Of a DNA stretch of 64,000 nucleotides, positions 33,404 through 46,480 are shown one piece after another. This stretch comes from Hyparrhenia diplandra (lineage: Eukaryota; Streptophyta; Magnoliopsida; Poales; Poaceae). The stretch lies in the NCBI GenBank assembly GCA_015847255.1, contig JADLZK010007350.1:310001-374000 (forward strand), given 5' to 3'. Under the pieces are notes generated by a model. That model saw only the letters and a program-made list of their open reading frames with translations. It was not told the origin of the DNA and made no database searches. How positions within the stretch are numbered: the first letter of the stretch is position 1; each line of letters begins with the position of its first letter. The position numbers and the translations under genes were made by a program.

Positions 33404-36400
33404 GTCGACGACTCCAAGGGCTCTCCTCATCTCCACGAACTTCACACGTCCCAGCGCTTTTGTGAAGATGTCGGCCAGCTAACGATCCGTCCCGACATGT
33501 TCCACCTCCACCTTGCCCTCCTCAATGCACTTCGCAGAAAATGATACCTAGTATCAATATGCTTGCCGCGATCATGATGCACAAGGATTTTTGCTGAGTG
33601 CTGTCGCGGACTTGTTATCCATGAGCAGCTTCACCCTTGACTCCTTTGTTCCCGGCATATGCGCAATCAACCAGCTAAGCCAAATTCCACGCGCACGCTG
33701 CTTTGGCGACTACGTGCTTCGGCCTCACACGATGACAAGGTGACTATCCTTTTTACGTGGCGACCACGTGATCAGGCTCCCGCTAAGAAAATAGCCCACT
33801 CCGTGGTGCTCTTCCTGTCCACGAGCATCACGCATAATCGCTATCACTGTACCCTAGTAACATAGGTTTCAGTTCAGCTCCCCGCTCATACTTGCAGCCA
33901 TACCCTGAAGTGCCTTTGATGTATCTCGGGATATGCTTCCACAGCTGCAGTGATGTTCCTTCGGGGGCCTCCATGTACCGACTCACCACTCCAAGCTGAA
34001 TAGGCAAGGTCGGGACGAGTGTTAACCGGTACCTTAGGCTCCCGATGATCTTGCGATGCGCCCGTAGGATCCACAGCCTCTTCACTTTTCAGCTTGCTAA
34101 GTTTGGTGACACTCCATCGGGGTGTCACATGAATTCTGACCTCCCATCCCTGCTTTGTCTCGAGAATATAATCTTCACGGCATATGAGCTCTGCCTAAGG
34201 GTGATCCCCTCGCTTCCTTGCTGCACCTCAATTCCCGGATAGTAGGCTGAGAAGGCCCAAATCGCTCATACTGAATTTCTTCTTCATCTCGGCTTTAAAA
34301 CTCATGATGTCACCGGTTCTAGGCCCCGAGATAATCAAGTCATCTACGTATACTCCCACAAGCGAGAAAAAGAATGCGAGCTGCCCCTCACGTACACGGC
34401 TTGATCCAGCGGCCCGACAAAACCAGAGCCAACGGTTCTTTGTCAAGTTTCATATTCCACGCCCTTGGAGCTGCTTCAACCCGTAGAGGGCCTTCTTCAA
34501 CTTTGAGCACTTTCTTTGCCATTGCCTATGATGAAACACGGAGGTTTGTTGAGCGTATACGGTTTCGGAGAGATCACCGTTTAAGAATGCAGATTTTACA
34601 TCCATGTGATGAACTTCCCATCCACCTCTAGCGGCCAAAGCCAACGGCACTCGTCATGCAGTCTCAATTCTTGCAAGCTGGGGCAAAAACCTCATCGAAA
34701 TCGACTCCAAAACGTTGAGCATATCCCTTTGCCACAAGGCGTGCCTTATACTTGACAACTCTACCTTACGGATCCTTTTTTTACCTTGAAGACCCACTTC
34801 AAGCCAATCGCCTTTGCTTTGGTGGCGGTTCAGCGGCGTCCAGTTTTATTTTCCTCGATGGCTGCATCTCTCTGCTGCATTGCTTGTCACCAACATTCTT
34901 GAGAGAGAGCCTCTCGAACCGGCGTGGTTCCTCGGTTGCAACCAAGCAAATGCCACTATACTCGAACCCCCTGTAACTCTTACGTAGTTTCCGACAAATC
35001 AGGAATTGTTCGGTACCTCAATGGAGCGCCATCGAGTCAATAGACTCATTCGTGGGTGGAGTAGCCCACTGAATCTATGATGTCCCAACAGGTGTAAGTG
35101 GTGGAGTATTTGATCCACTCCCCACCGATGGAATTGATGCAACGGGCGAGCTTGGACTAGAATCACCGAAAGCAGCAGAATCCCTAGGCCCTTTGTTGCT
35201 GAAATTATGCGAATCACCGGCGGCTTACGTTTGTCGGACCGTGAACGAGGGTCGTCATAGTCCTCAACTCACGAATGTTTCATAACCCAGCTGGTCTGCT
35301 GTGTCTCCTCACGGTGCCAAGGCTTGCGATGCGCTTCTCCTCCCCAATTCCACGGCTTCTTCTCATCGAACACCACATCACGTGACACCAACAGCTTTTT
35401 GTTCACAGGATCAAAGATGCGATATCCTTTCGACCCCGGTTCATAGCCAATGAACACGCCTGGGACGGTTACGTCGAGATAACTTGCCAACACCAGAGCA
35501 AACTTTCTTGCCATAAGCAACACACCCGAAGGTTCTCAAGTGTTTGACCCCTGGCTTCTTCCCAAACCACGCCTCATATGGAGTCTTGCCGCTCAAGCTT
35601 TTTGTCGGGGACCGATTCAACAGATATACTGCAGTAGCTACGGCTTCTCCCCAAAACCAACATGGCACCTTCATGCTCTTGAGCAAGCATCTTCCCATCT
35701 CGACGCCCGGTCGGTTCCTCCGCTCCACTACTCCGTTTTTCTTTGCGGGAATTAATGCGGGATGGTGGTGTTGTGTTTGATGCCATGATCTTTGCAAAAA
35801 ACTCCAAAGCGCTTTTGAATTAAATTCACCTCCCCTATCTGTTCTTAGTGCCTTGATCGGCGTCCCGTGAACCTCCGCCGCCGTCTTGAACCTTTTGAAG
35901 CACTCCAACGCACGGTCGTCCTTGGTTGCCAAAAGCTCAAGCCACATATAGCGGCTAAAATCGTCAGCGACAAGAAGGAATCTTGTTTACCGGCGGCGTC
36001 GGTGGTGTTATTTGCCCGCCTGGTCGGTATGTACCAACTCGGACCAGGCTCTTTGCGCTTTCGATATGCGGATATGCGTGGGAGCGAGTGCGGTGTTGTT
36101 TGCCCAACATACATCCATCACACACCTGCTCGCCCGCGATCATCGGCGGGCCTTCCACCATCTTCATCGCACCAAGCTCTCGCGGTGACACGAAAGTGGT
36201 GGCCATACCGCGCATGCCAACGCCACGCCTCGCCGTCCATCTTCGTCATCGGACATACGAGAGGCGAGGTCGAGGCGACTTTCATTATGTATAGTCGATT
36301 ACGCCTCTCCGCCCGTATCGAAGCAACCTGGCCCGACCATCGTCGTGCCGTTCCCGCTCGATCACCTTCATCACGCCTTTGTCTATCTCCACGCGACACG

Positions 36401-37600
36401 GCCTCCTCGAGCCGCCCAAGGCTCACGATGTTGCATTTGAGCGACGGGATGAAGTAAACCGGTGAGTACTTTCGATGCTCGATTCCTACCGGCGATTGTC
36501 GCGGCACCGGCCCTTGAATCTCAACGATGGGGCCATCGCCAAACCCACGGCACCACGAACCGACTTATCTAGGCCGGGTCGGAGAACTCCGGTGCTTTGT
36601 CATGTGATTTGTGGCCCCGTGTCCAGTACCCACGACCCGGGTCATATTTGGCCGGGAAAACACGTTCCTGATTCAGGAACAAAGGAGAAGGAGCAGACGC
36701 AACTCGCTCGATATGGCACACTTGAGCTACCAGCAGAGCTGGCTGCTGATCTGCATCAACATTGACATGATGCACTGCATCTCCATTATCCTCCTTCGCC
36801 TGCTTCCTGTTCGGGCACTCTTTGCCCCAATGGCCATACACCCCGCACTTCCTGCACTTGCCCTTCCGTAGAGGTGGACCAGCCTGCCCTTCACCAGCAT
36901 CACGGCCATCACAACCTTTGCCACCACCTCCACGCGGACCTGCACCACCCTTTTTCACATAGCGGCCTCCCTTCTTGCCACCCGAGGAGGATGACTCGGA
37001 TCCCACCATGCGACTCTTGTTCCTGGACGCCCACTCATCTTTAGTCAAGAGCAAGCGCCCAGCTTTGTCGGTGATTTGTTCCACCTCGGGCTCGAACCGA
37101 TCCTCGGCTGCCCGTAGACAACCAACGAGATCTTCGATTGTCAACTTCTTGAGATCTTGAAACATCTCAATAGAGACCGCCACTGGTTGTATTTTGGAGG
37201 CACAACCCTCAGGAACTTCTTCACCACACGTGTGTCATCAACACCAGTTTCGCCCAGACCCTTGAGATCTGTTGCTAGCTTGCTGATGCGCACCGCAAAC
37301 TCGTCGATCGATTCCCCCGTCTTAAACGAGATCGACTCAAACTCGACAAGCAACTTCGCGTGCATTCACCTCTTTCACCCGATCTGCTCCCGAGGGCGCA
37401 TTGACTTAATTGCTTCCCAAGCCTCCCATTTGTCTTCTTCGTCGTGACATGGAGTGCATCTCTTGGGGAACACCACGAAAGCATGGCACCTAGGCGAGCT
37501 TTGTCATGGCGCCGCTCCACCTTGTCGGTCTCAATGGCATCCCACGGATACATGGCCTCGAGGGTTGCTTTGGACATGCGGCGACCACTCTGGTAATTAG
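33404..37600 (-). pseudogene. Copia gag-pol, heavily frameshifted
   Basis: Gag at 37577-36569 (YPWDAIETDKVERRHDKA, VSIEMFQDLKKLTIEDLVG) ends in a CCHC knuckle CRKCGVYGHWGKEC near 36810-36860. Integrase at about 36250-35450 shows CDGCMLGKQHRT, LRTDRGGEFNSK, NGVVERRN and LLNRSPTKSLSGKTPYEAWF. Reverse transcriptase at about 34650-33830 shows VHHMDVKSAFLNGDLSETVY, LKKALYGLKQ, the YVDD box at about 34339-34350, and YIKGTSGYG ending in LGYSDSDYA. RNase H beyond 33830 is barely readable. Frames break every 100-300 bases, mostly by one- or two-base indels. Confidence 0.85.
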
Positions 37601-37797
37601 CCGGCTCGGCATCGGCCGATTAGATTCCCGAGGCTGATTCCAAGCCCTCTCCTTCGCCTCCTTGTCCTTGTCGCCCATGTCGACAGTTCTTGAAATCTGG
37701 CGCTTCAAAGCTTGTAGATCCAATCTTCTGCTGTACCTCCGGCTCCTCTCCGCCACCGACCGTCTCGACTCCGGCGAACCTCAGCTCCGATACCGGT

Positions 37798-38204
37798 TGT
37801 TGGGGCTAGAAACGACCAACGCGACCTAGGGCGTGAGCGCCCGGCGAAGCGTGGTGATCGCGGTGGCGCTTGAGCGAAGCGAGATGCAACAGATGGAAAA
37901 CAACAAGTTTATGACGCTGCCAACAACGCAGCTTATTTGGCTATCCGTTCCTTGTATATATAGATGATCTCTCGGTTTGTTACAACCAGACCCCCCCACG
38001 CCCACGCGGCACAAAGTGCCTTAGCGCCGTTGCACCCGCGGCGCGCTGTGCGCTTCGGACGCGACGTGGCGTGAGGACACAAGACTCATTACCGGGCTGG
38101 GACACAATCTAGCACACCATCGATTGTTCCCATCCCCCTAACCTTGACTGCTACGACTCCAACTAACCAAAGATTACATTAGATGTGCATCTATTTAACT
38201 AACA
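37798..38204 (-). repeat. 5' LTR of the copia element
   Basis: 407 bp, aligned over its full length with 32976-33379. Confidence 0.85.
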
Positions 38205-38270
38205 AGCTCTCGGCAGTCGCTTCATCCTTGCCGTTCCCCTAGCATCCAACGGACCAGCCGAGCTCAGCCA

Positions 38271-39100
38271 CTGCATCTCCTTCACAGGTCCTTCTGGCCC
38301 AGCACCACGGCCCGTTAAGGGTAAAAAGCAGCAGCGTCGATCTCTTATCCGCCGCCGTCGCGAGAGATCCCAAATCGCCGCCGCCGTCTTCAGCTCAACC
38401 CCGCTGTCGCCATCGCGTCGAGGAGAGCTGGGCCATCGCCATTCCCTCGCTCTGAGCCACGCCGTCTCCATCCCTTCTCCTATAGCCGTGCCGTCGCCAT
38501 CCCCTCGCTCAGAGCGGCGTCGTCGCCATCCCTTCATCGCGGGCTGCATCATCGCCGTTCACAGGCCGAGCGTCTCCCCATCCCCGTCCCTTGGCGAGCG
38601 CCGTCGTCGTCCTGGACGTTGCTGGCCTGCAGCGTTTGGACCTCGTCGAGGAGCTTCCCAGGAGCACGGCTGCTGTCAGGAGGTCGACTAGCTGAAGCTC
38701 GACTACTTGCTTTGTCAGTGTACCGGCAGCGCTGCGGCTTTCGTGCTCCATCATGGATGAAATGGAGTGTGGACTGGCCAGTGTGCATATGCGATGAAAG
38801 TCATGCACTCGAGCAGCATGGCAAAGCTCGGTCATGGTCAGCACCTGCTTTGTTATTCCTCTAGAAATCTACGGAGTATGCCACTAGATTAGCTCCATTT
38901 TGGCAGGACCAAGGCAAAGAGTAGGAACTAGGAGGTGTATAGTGGAATTTGTGCAGGAGCTTGCAATCTTGTAACTTGTGGCTGTATCGACGCTAGTTCA
39001 GCTATGTGCTTGGCAGCATTCTGCGTAACAGCCAGCAGCCGCGCCAAAACAGAGGAACGCCGCCGGCTGTTGTTTCCGCTCAGCAGCCCTGTTATTGGGC
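38271..39100. other. Interior of the inverted-repeat element, no gene recognised
   Basis: GC-rich (38340-38600) then mixed composition. CCATCCC/CGCCATC words recur near 38410-38530. Frames on both strands show no family motif. Confidence 0.35.
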
Positions 39101-39235
39101 CAAAACATCCACGTGCGAAGGAGGTATTGCCACAGCTCAGCTGCTCCGTTGGATTTCAAAGAACGGCTGCGATGAGTGACTGCCGAGAGCTGTCGTCCTG
39201 AGCGAATTCAGAGGATCTCGTTCCCGCCGGCCGCC

Positions 39236-40013
<778 letters not shown>

Positions 40014-40304
40014 TATTCTATATATTACTCGGGTAGTGGATAATAATCACTACCGAGTACAAATCACTTAGAGCCCACTCAACACAGATTCGAACCCAAC
40101 CCATGGGCGCGCGGGCGCGCCTCGTCCGTTTTTTTCCTCCCGTATTCACGAGACCACTCCCACCCACCTCATGTATTTTCTCTTTTCTTTTTCTAAAAAT
40201 ATAAATATTTATAAAAAAAGATGTGGGGGAGTTCGAGGAGACGCCCGGTTTATTCTCCTCGCTCTCGTCGCATGACCCCGGATCCCGGATCGCACCCCTC
40301 CCCC

Positions 40305-41341
40305 GTCAAAATGGCAATGGGCGTGGCGCCCGCGGATAGCTCCTCCGCGGAGACCCAGACCTGCGGGTAAATATCAGCGCCGCATCCCGCCTCGCGACCC
40401 GCCACAGGTGAGAAAACCACGCCAGCGCCGCGGCCAGCGGATCGCGGCGGCGCCAGCGGGCGGCCTCGCGTGCCGCGAAGGGCGCGAGGAGGCCGGTGCA
40501 CAAGGCGCGCCGCGCGGCACCATGTTCGCCGCCGTCGCTGGGGCCCCGTCGGCGGATGGAGGGAAGACGAGGCGACCGGCGTGGCCGGAAGAAGCGAGGC
40601 GGATCTGCAGCGAGACGGCGTCTGTGTCGGAGCTTCGGGCCCGGGGAGGGCGGCGGCCCGACGTCGGGAGCGGTGGGTGGGGTCTCGGCGAGCCGGGAGG
40701 CGCGGCTCGATCCCGAGTAGCCGCGCCGCCCGCGGCCCGCGAGTGGGGAGGCCGGAGTGATATGAGCCGCCTTAGAGCCGGGGTATGCGGGCGGCTGGAT
40801 TCGCCGCCGGGGAGACGGGCGGCCGATCCGCCGGGGAGCTCGGCCACCATGGTGTTCGATCTCCTCCCGGCCTAGATCTGCCGCCGGAGAGAGGGGGTGT
40901 GCCCGGACGGTGGGGAGGGAGAGGAGAGGGCCGCACCGGCGGTGGAGGGAGGGGAGAGGGCGGCGTGGCGGGAGGGAGGGGGGGAGGCTGCGCGCCGCCG
41001 GTGTGGGGAAGTGGGCGCGGGAGAGGGGCACGCGCGAGCGACCGAGGGAGATGGAGGAGAACCGACCGACGGGCGGCCTGGCCGGTGGAGTGGGGATTTG
41101 GATGGGAACCCTAGTATCTCGAGCTTATATACCTCTTCTCGCCGTGGCCCACATGTCGATCTTGGGTTTGGCGGGTCCGCGGGTGCGGGCATGCTCTTTT
41201 CTTACCCGCGTAGCTTTGCCGGATTGGGCACGCCGCACCCGCGCCCGCGTGCCCGCGGCACAAGTCGCGCCCGTATCCGCGCCCGCTGGTCCGGTGCCCG
41301 CGGGCATGCGGATTTTCCGCGTGCCCGTTGCCATTAGGACT
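40305..41341. mobile_element. GC-rich non-autonomous hAT-like element
   Basis: AATGGCAATGGGC (40311-40323) is inverted against GCCCGTTGCCATT (41324-41336). Both ends are followed inwards by GCCCGCGG-type subterminal motifs. Flanking CTCCC occurs on both sides. Long frames (for example minus 41031-40306) are composition-driven and match no known protein; captured gene DNA is possible. Confidence 0.45.
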
Positions 41342-42921
41342 CCCGCTGCTCGAGGCTAGCTCGTCGCCGCCCTCGCCACCGCGGCTAGCCGCCGCCGCCG
41401 CGCCGCCCGCGACCCAGACCGCCTCAACTCGTCGCCGCTCCTACTCCCCGGTGTTGGAGGCGGTTCTGGCAGCACCTCGCGTGGCAGCGGTGAAGGCTCC
41501 GCCGATCGGCGGCGATGCCGGCGGCGAGCTCGTGGAGGCAACGACGTTCTCCCATCGTCGGAGATGGGGGTCGGCGTCAAGGCGCGCCCGGCACCTCATC
41601 CACAACGAGCTGAGTAGGAGGCGTAGATCTGGTCGGCAGCGGGCGGAGGCGAGCCCCCTCGAGATCCCGGTCGGCGAGCGAAGGCCGAGTCTCCCCCCTT
41701 GCGAGCCCGAGACGTGTGTTCTTTTAAAATCCGATGCGTGTGTTCTTTTAAAATCCCAAATTCAATCCTTTTCCATTCCTTTTTATTTAACTCAATGCAT
41801 GACCGGCACACCATCCAGCATCGGGTGAAACGTCGATTAATTTGCATAGAAAAAATGTGTCCCAATCTTGGTTGTTTTGCGAGCTTCAATAGTATAGTTT
41901 GTTTGTTGATTAATATGCATAAAAATTGTTGATCTATGACAATACGAGTAGTTCTTGATTGCTTGTACTTTTTCTTTTTGTAGATTTGGAACACCGGGCA
42001 CATATCAATTAGTTGGCTTGTAGCGAGACATGACTCATTGTCGGCTCGCTGCGAAGTCCCATAGAAAGGAATGACAACTCGCGCCGGCAATTTGATTATA
42101 GGTGGCACCGATGGTGGCGGCCGAGTTGAACACCGTGAGCTCGCCAAGAATCGGTTTGGCACCTTGCCTCGCCGCCCTTGTGAGTCCCACACGGCACCAC
42201 CGTCCTCCCCTCGATCCCATCGGACGCCGCGGCTTTGGATGTTCACGGCGGCCATAACAAGCATACTCATATGGGCGTCGGCGCGTTCGGCCCGGTCATA
42301 ACAAGCATACTCATTTGGGCGTCGGCGCATCGATGTCCATTAGTTGGTAGCATGGGATCGATGCGGGTCACATCCAAACCCGGTGATTTCTCGTCCACAT
42401 GCTAAACGGTTTGGTTTTGGTGCTCAACATATCTTTGCGGTTGTATCGCCAAAGGATCATTGGCCATTAGAGGCACTTGATTGCTCAGCTAGAGGGTTCT
42501 TTATTTATTCGGTATTTGATTTAGCTATGCACAACATATGATTTCACTAAATAGCTCGATGTTGGTGATGCAAAATATACTAGGATAAAGAAAAGCATGA
42601 TCCGTGCGCAAAAATTATGTCGACCTCGGTGTGTAAAAATTTTTTGGACCCATTATTCTACCTTAATGACAAAATGGATGATGGACCACCAAGTTCAATT
42701 TATTCACCCTTTTTCTGAATTTTTATTATGCAGTTTTTGTGTTGTATTACACGTGCTTACGCTAAAACGCACCTCTACAAATATACCAACAAATAGTATA
42801 GTAGTGAAAAGTGAACTTACGAAGTTCCATTTGTTTTCTTGATTTTCGAGGAGCTTCCAATAATGCTCACCTCCATCCTTACATTTTGTGGCTAATTTTT
42901 TTCTCTTAAAGAAATCTCTTA
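41342..42921. other. Interior of the 6.4-kb candidate element, left half
   Basis: The GC-rich part to 41720 has an open plus-strand frame (41328-41828) rich in Ala, Arg and Ser without recognisable domains. AT-richer sequence follows. A direct repeat CATAACAAGCATACTCAT occurs at 42253 and 42296. Confidence 0.35.
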
Positions 42922-43049
42922 TGCCTTGTTTGGATGTATTAAGTTTGACATCATTTCACATGTGCTGAGGTGAATTGGTGTAATTTAATTAAAGTTCCAC
43001 TCCATCCACATGCGGATTGATGCCAAACCAAATACATCAAAACAAGGCC
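42922..43049. mobile_element. Tourist-like MITE, 128 bp, TSD TTA
   Basis: TGCCTTGTTTGGATGTATT at the left is inverted against AATACATCAAAACAAGGCC at the right. Flanked by TTA at 42919-42921 and 43050-43052, the usual PIF/Harbinger target duplication. Confidence 0.8.
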
Positions 43050-43052
43050 TTA

Positions 43053-46000
43053 TGGTTGCTATCTAATTGGGGCTTTCTTTTCTGTTCTTTTCAGTTTGGC
43101 GACAACTCAAGCAATAGAATCCTCTGTGTTTCAAGGTACTATGTGAGGCTAATGCTTAAGAATCAAATAATGGTATTCAACAAGCTTCTTCAGGATCAAT
43201 CCAAGATTTTGAATAAAGAGTTTTCTTTAGGTATCCTTTCTATGTCTCTTCCTAATGCTTCTAATTCCAACCTATGTAATATCTTTATTTCCAGCCTTCT
43301 TATGAGTGATTTCTCATCAGGCATATGCAGAAGGAACATGTGACCAATAAATTTTGTCTACGGTCAATGGCGAATTATTAGAGTAATGCCCAACATCCCT
43401 TCAGCTATATAGGATAAGCCGCATCAGGTACAATTTGCTGACTGCCCATTATCCATTTTTAACCTATGAAAGTATGCTTCATGAATGAACATATGAACAA
43501 TTTTTGACAATAGTACAGTCTAAGTTCTGTTTAGTATACAGATCCCTTAAATTTGGATTCTTTTATGTATGTTTGAATGCCTTACTCCCTAAACCATTTG
43601 TTGTGCCCATTGATTTGCATGGATGTTGGACTTTGCATACGAAAGTAGGAGTGCAGGGAAAGGGAAAAGGAACATGTGCCATGTTTTCTCGGAGTGGCAA
43701 ATGTTTTAAGGCTTGTGAGCACCTATCACTATTTTGTGCATTGTGGAAATACTCAGCTATATGTGCTCTAGGAAACCATCTTGTCATCTTTTAATCACTC
43801 ATGTCTATTTTCATAGATATCTAAATGTGGTAAATTATATTCATGCATTGTGGAAATACTCAACTAAACATATCCATGCATGAAATTATTTGCTTTAAAT
43901 AACGACCTTTGTGTCAACACAGGTCATTATTGCAACCAGGGAACTATCTTGAGCTGGATGGTGATTTGGAGCAAGATTTCAATAAGCTGAGAATGCCATT
44001 GGGTGAGATGAGCTGAGATAGCAGGTTCATGATCAACCAGGTCAGTCAAACAACCACAACTTCAGAATATCCCTAGGATCTTATAATGATCTGATAGAAA
44101 GCTGGATTACTACATATCCCGTGACAAATCACACCTATGCTTGAGGAAAAAGTACTCAGCCAGGAAACTACACTACACCCTGTCCATTTTCCTTTTCTAT
44201 TCATGTTTTTTTTAAACTATTCAATTTGATTTGATTAGATGTGTTTGGTAATACTAATCTGTGATTTGATCGCATTGCGGTGCCAATACCGTTTGTGCAG
44301 CTGAATGCATTTGGCATGAACCTCCCAGATATTGTTTGATACTTCAAATATCCGGTTGATGCTAATTTAACATTTTCCAATCTATCCCTGGATTACATTG
44401 ATCTAGTGATGATGTCTAATTATTGAAGGATAGTATATGTTTATTTCAATAGATTTACATTTAACTTCTTTTCGGGAGCTCTAAATGTGTTTTCCTCACA
44501 TGGCTAGACACGGTCTCACTTTGCATATTTGGAGATTGGAGTGGTAATCCAACAATAATGGCATGCCCAACACGTGTTTGTCGAATTTATGCTTTAGGCA
44601 TCCATATGTGTGCTTAACTAGCGCTTATTAATAGTTCTCTGAATATGTTTAGTTGCTATCCATCGATGTGGTTGTTGAGTTCTCGAATATATATACTCAT
44701 CTTTCAAGTCAAGGGGGTTACTTTCACTATCCGTATTGCTTGCCTTTGCATGTCTTGCACAAAAGCAGCCACAAAGAAGCAAGCACTTGTGACCTCTCGT
44801 TTTGCCACATAAGCAATGGGCCGGATAGCTTTAGTTTTTCATGTACTATCTCCCCGCATGCACAATCACATACACTTGCTTTCCGTTTGAAATTTTAGCA
44901 GAACCATCGGAATTTCATTTTGCTTACTGTCCTTTCCTTTTTTGGGAGCCTGTTTGCTTAGTGCCTTCGGGCAAAAAAAATCAACAAACATGTCTAGAGC
45001 ATTATACGGTTTTTTAACTACAAGTGTTTCCCAATACTTTTAACGGATGTTGACATAAGACATTACAGATCGGGTTCAATTATTTGATTGATTTCAATGT
45101 CGGAGCATATGATGCTTTTTAACTAGAAGGGGCAATCATCTCTCGATACAATTCCCAAATGCATCCATTTGTAACTTCAAGGGGCATTCATCTCGACACA
45201 ATGGCTAAATGCATCCATTTCTAAGCCAACCTGGAGATGTCTGTCTCTACTTGTGCTAAACAAACACGATGGGATTATTGTTGCGGGGACAACCGTAGTG
45301 ATCGTTGCCCACGTCAATTTTGTAAACAATGGCTGAACGGTAAGAACTGGAACTGATGGTAATACTAGGAATAGTATTAATTGTTTTTCCCTTTTGCAAA
45401 GTCTTCAAATGCATGCTCCCTACATTTTGATCAGCACCTTTATATGGACTAGTCACAAGTGCATGCTTTCAATCAGATTTGGTCCAACAGTTCGAATTGG
45501 TGGCCTTTGAAGTGGTACAAGCTGATCTAATTATCAATAGAAAAAAATTAAAGAAATGAAATGTAATGTTTTTAGCTTTTATTGACTATTGAATTTGTCT
45601 ACGAGACAAGCAATCAATTACTTCATTAATTTTATACATGTATCTTGTATTGCAGGTTTTTAAGAAGCAACCTTTGGATGTTCAAATAAGTTGGGTCCGG
45701 GTGCTATATAAATGAAGGTCAAAATTAGCAGCATGCCCAAGTGTTTGGTGAATGGGACCTATAATCAGATAGGAAAATATCCATCATAGTGGCAATCTTC
45801 CGAGAAGTTTGTATTGCAATGCTGCAAACTAGTTGTGATCAAGTCGTGGATTTTTTTCTTTTGAAATAATTGTGCTTTGTGGAATTCATACACATTCTTC
45901 TTTTTGCCTCCGCTACAGATTTTTTGGTTCAAGTTGTCCAAAAGAATAGTCCTACAAATTCTTTATAACTATGATAATGAGCCAAATAGTACTATTTGTG

Positions 46001-46424
46001 ATTGTGATTAGCAGCACACATTATTATTGTTGACAAGATATGTTTGTAATGATCAAATTAAATTAATATTGTTGTTGAAAAATAATTCATCAAAAGGAAC
46101 CTGGTATATAGAAAGAAAAAATGACTAATAAATCGATCCTCGGAAGCCCAGTAGGATTTGTTTTGGGGAATCGGCTAGAATAAAAAAATGATCCGAAAAC
46201 ACCTAAAATCATTTGAAAAACACAGCTTCGGCGAGTGGACAACAAGCACGAAAGAAAAAATCGGCCGAAGCAAGAAAAAAAAGCGGTAAACAAAAAAAAA
46301 AAATCGAACTAGAAAATAAAATGGGCCAGAACCGCCACGGAAGAAAATATCGGCAAAGATGCCTTCTGGTGGCCGAGCGCTGTTGTCGGAGGTACGACGG
46401 GTTCCTAGGGGCTGGGCTGGGCGC
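43053..46424. other. AT-rich non-coding interior, right half of the candidate element
   Basis: About 3.4 kb without convincing coding homology. The best open frames (43504-43794, 44653-44898) lack motifs. GGGGCA(T/A)TCATCTC...AAATGCATCCATTT is locally duplicated at 45129-45174 and 45181-45222. Confidence 0.35.
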
Positions 46425-46480
46425 TCGGGTAGTGATTAGCGCGGGGTACTACTATATATATATATAGATTTTTTTTTTTT

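Larger units (their letters stand above)
32976..38204 (-). mobile_element. Ty1/copia retrotransposon, full-length with target duplication AGCTC
   Basis: 5229 bp flanked by AGCTC (32971-32975, 38205-38209). The LTRs (32976-33379, 37798-38204) start TGTTGGGG and end TAACA on the plus strand; coding is on the minus strand. Gene order gag, integrase, reverse transcriptase marks Ty1/copia. Next to the 5' LTR is CCGGTATCGGAGC (around 37784-37796), an altered tRNA-Met primer site. Confidence 0.9.
32920..39235. repeat. Inverted-repeat element (arms about 130 bp) interrupted by the copia insertion
   Basis: The left arm (32923-32975 continued at 38205-38290) is inverted relative to about 39100-39235. 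Shared words include GAACGAGATCCTCTGAATTC, ACGACAGCTC, CTCGGCAGTC and ATCCAACGGA. About 0.8 kb lies between the arms once the copia element is removed. No transposase recognised; the outer borders were not found. Confidence 0.5.

Noticed and set aside
40306..41031. 241-codon minus-strand Arg/Pro-rich open frame
   Set aside because: Falls inside a GC-rich inverted-repeat element, with overlapping open frames on both strands and no recognisable domain.
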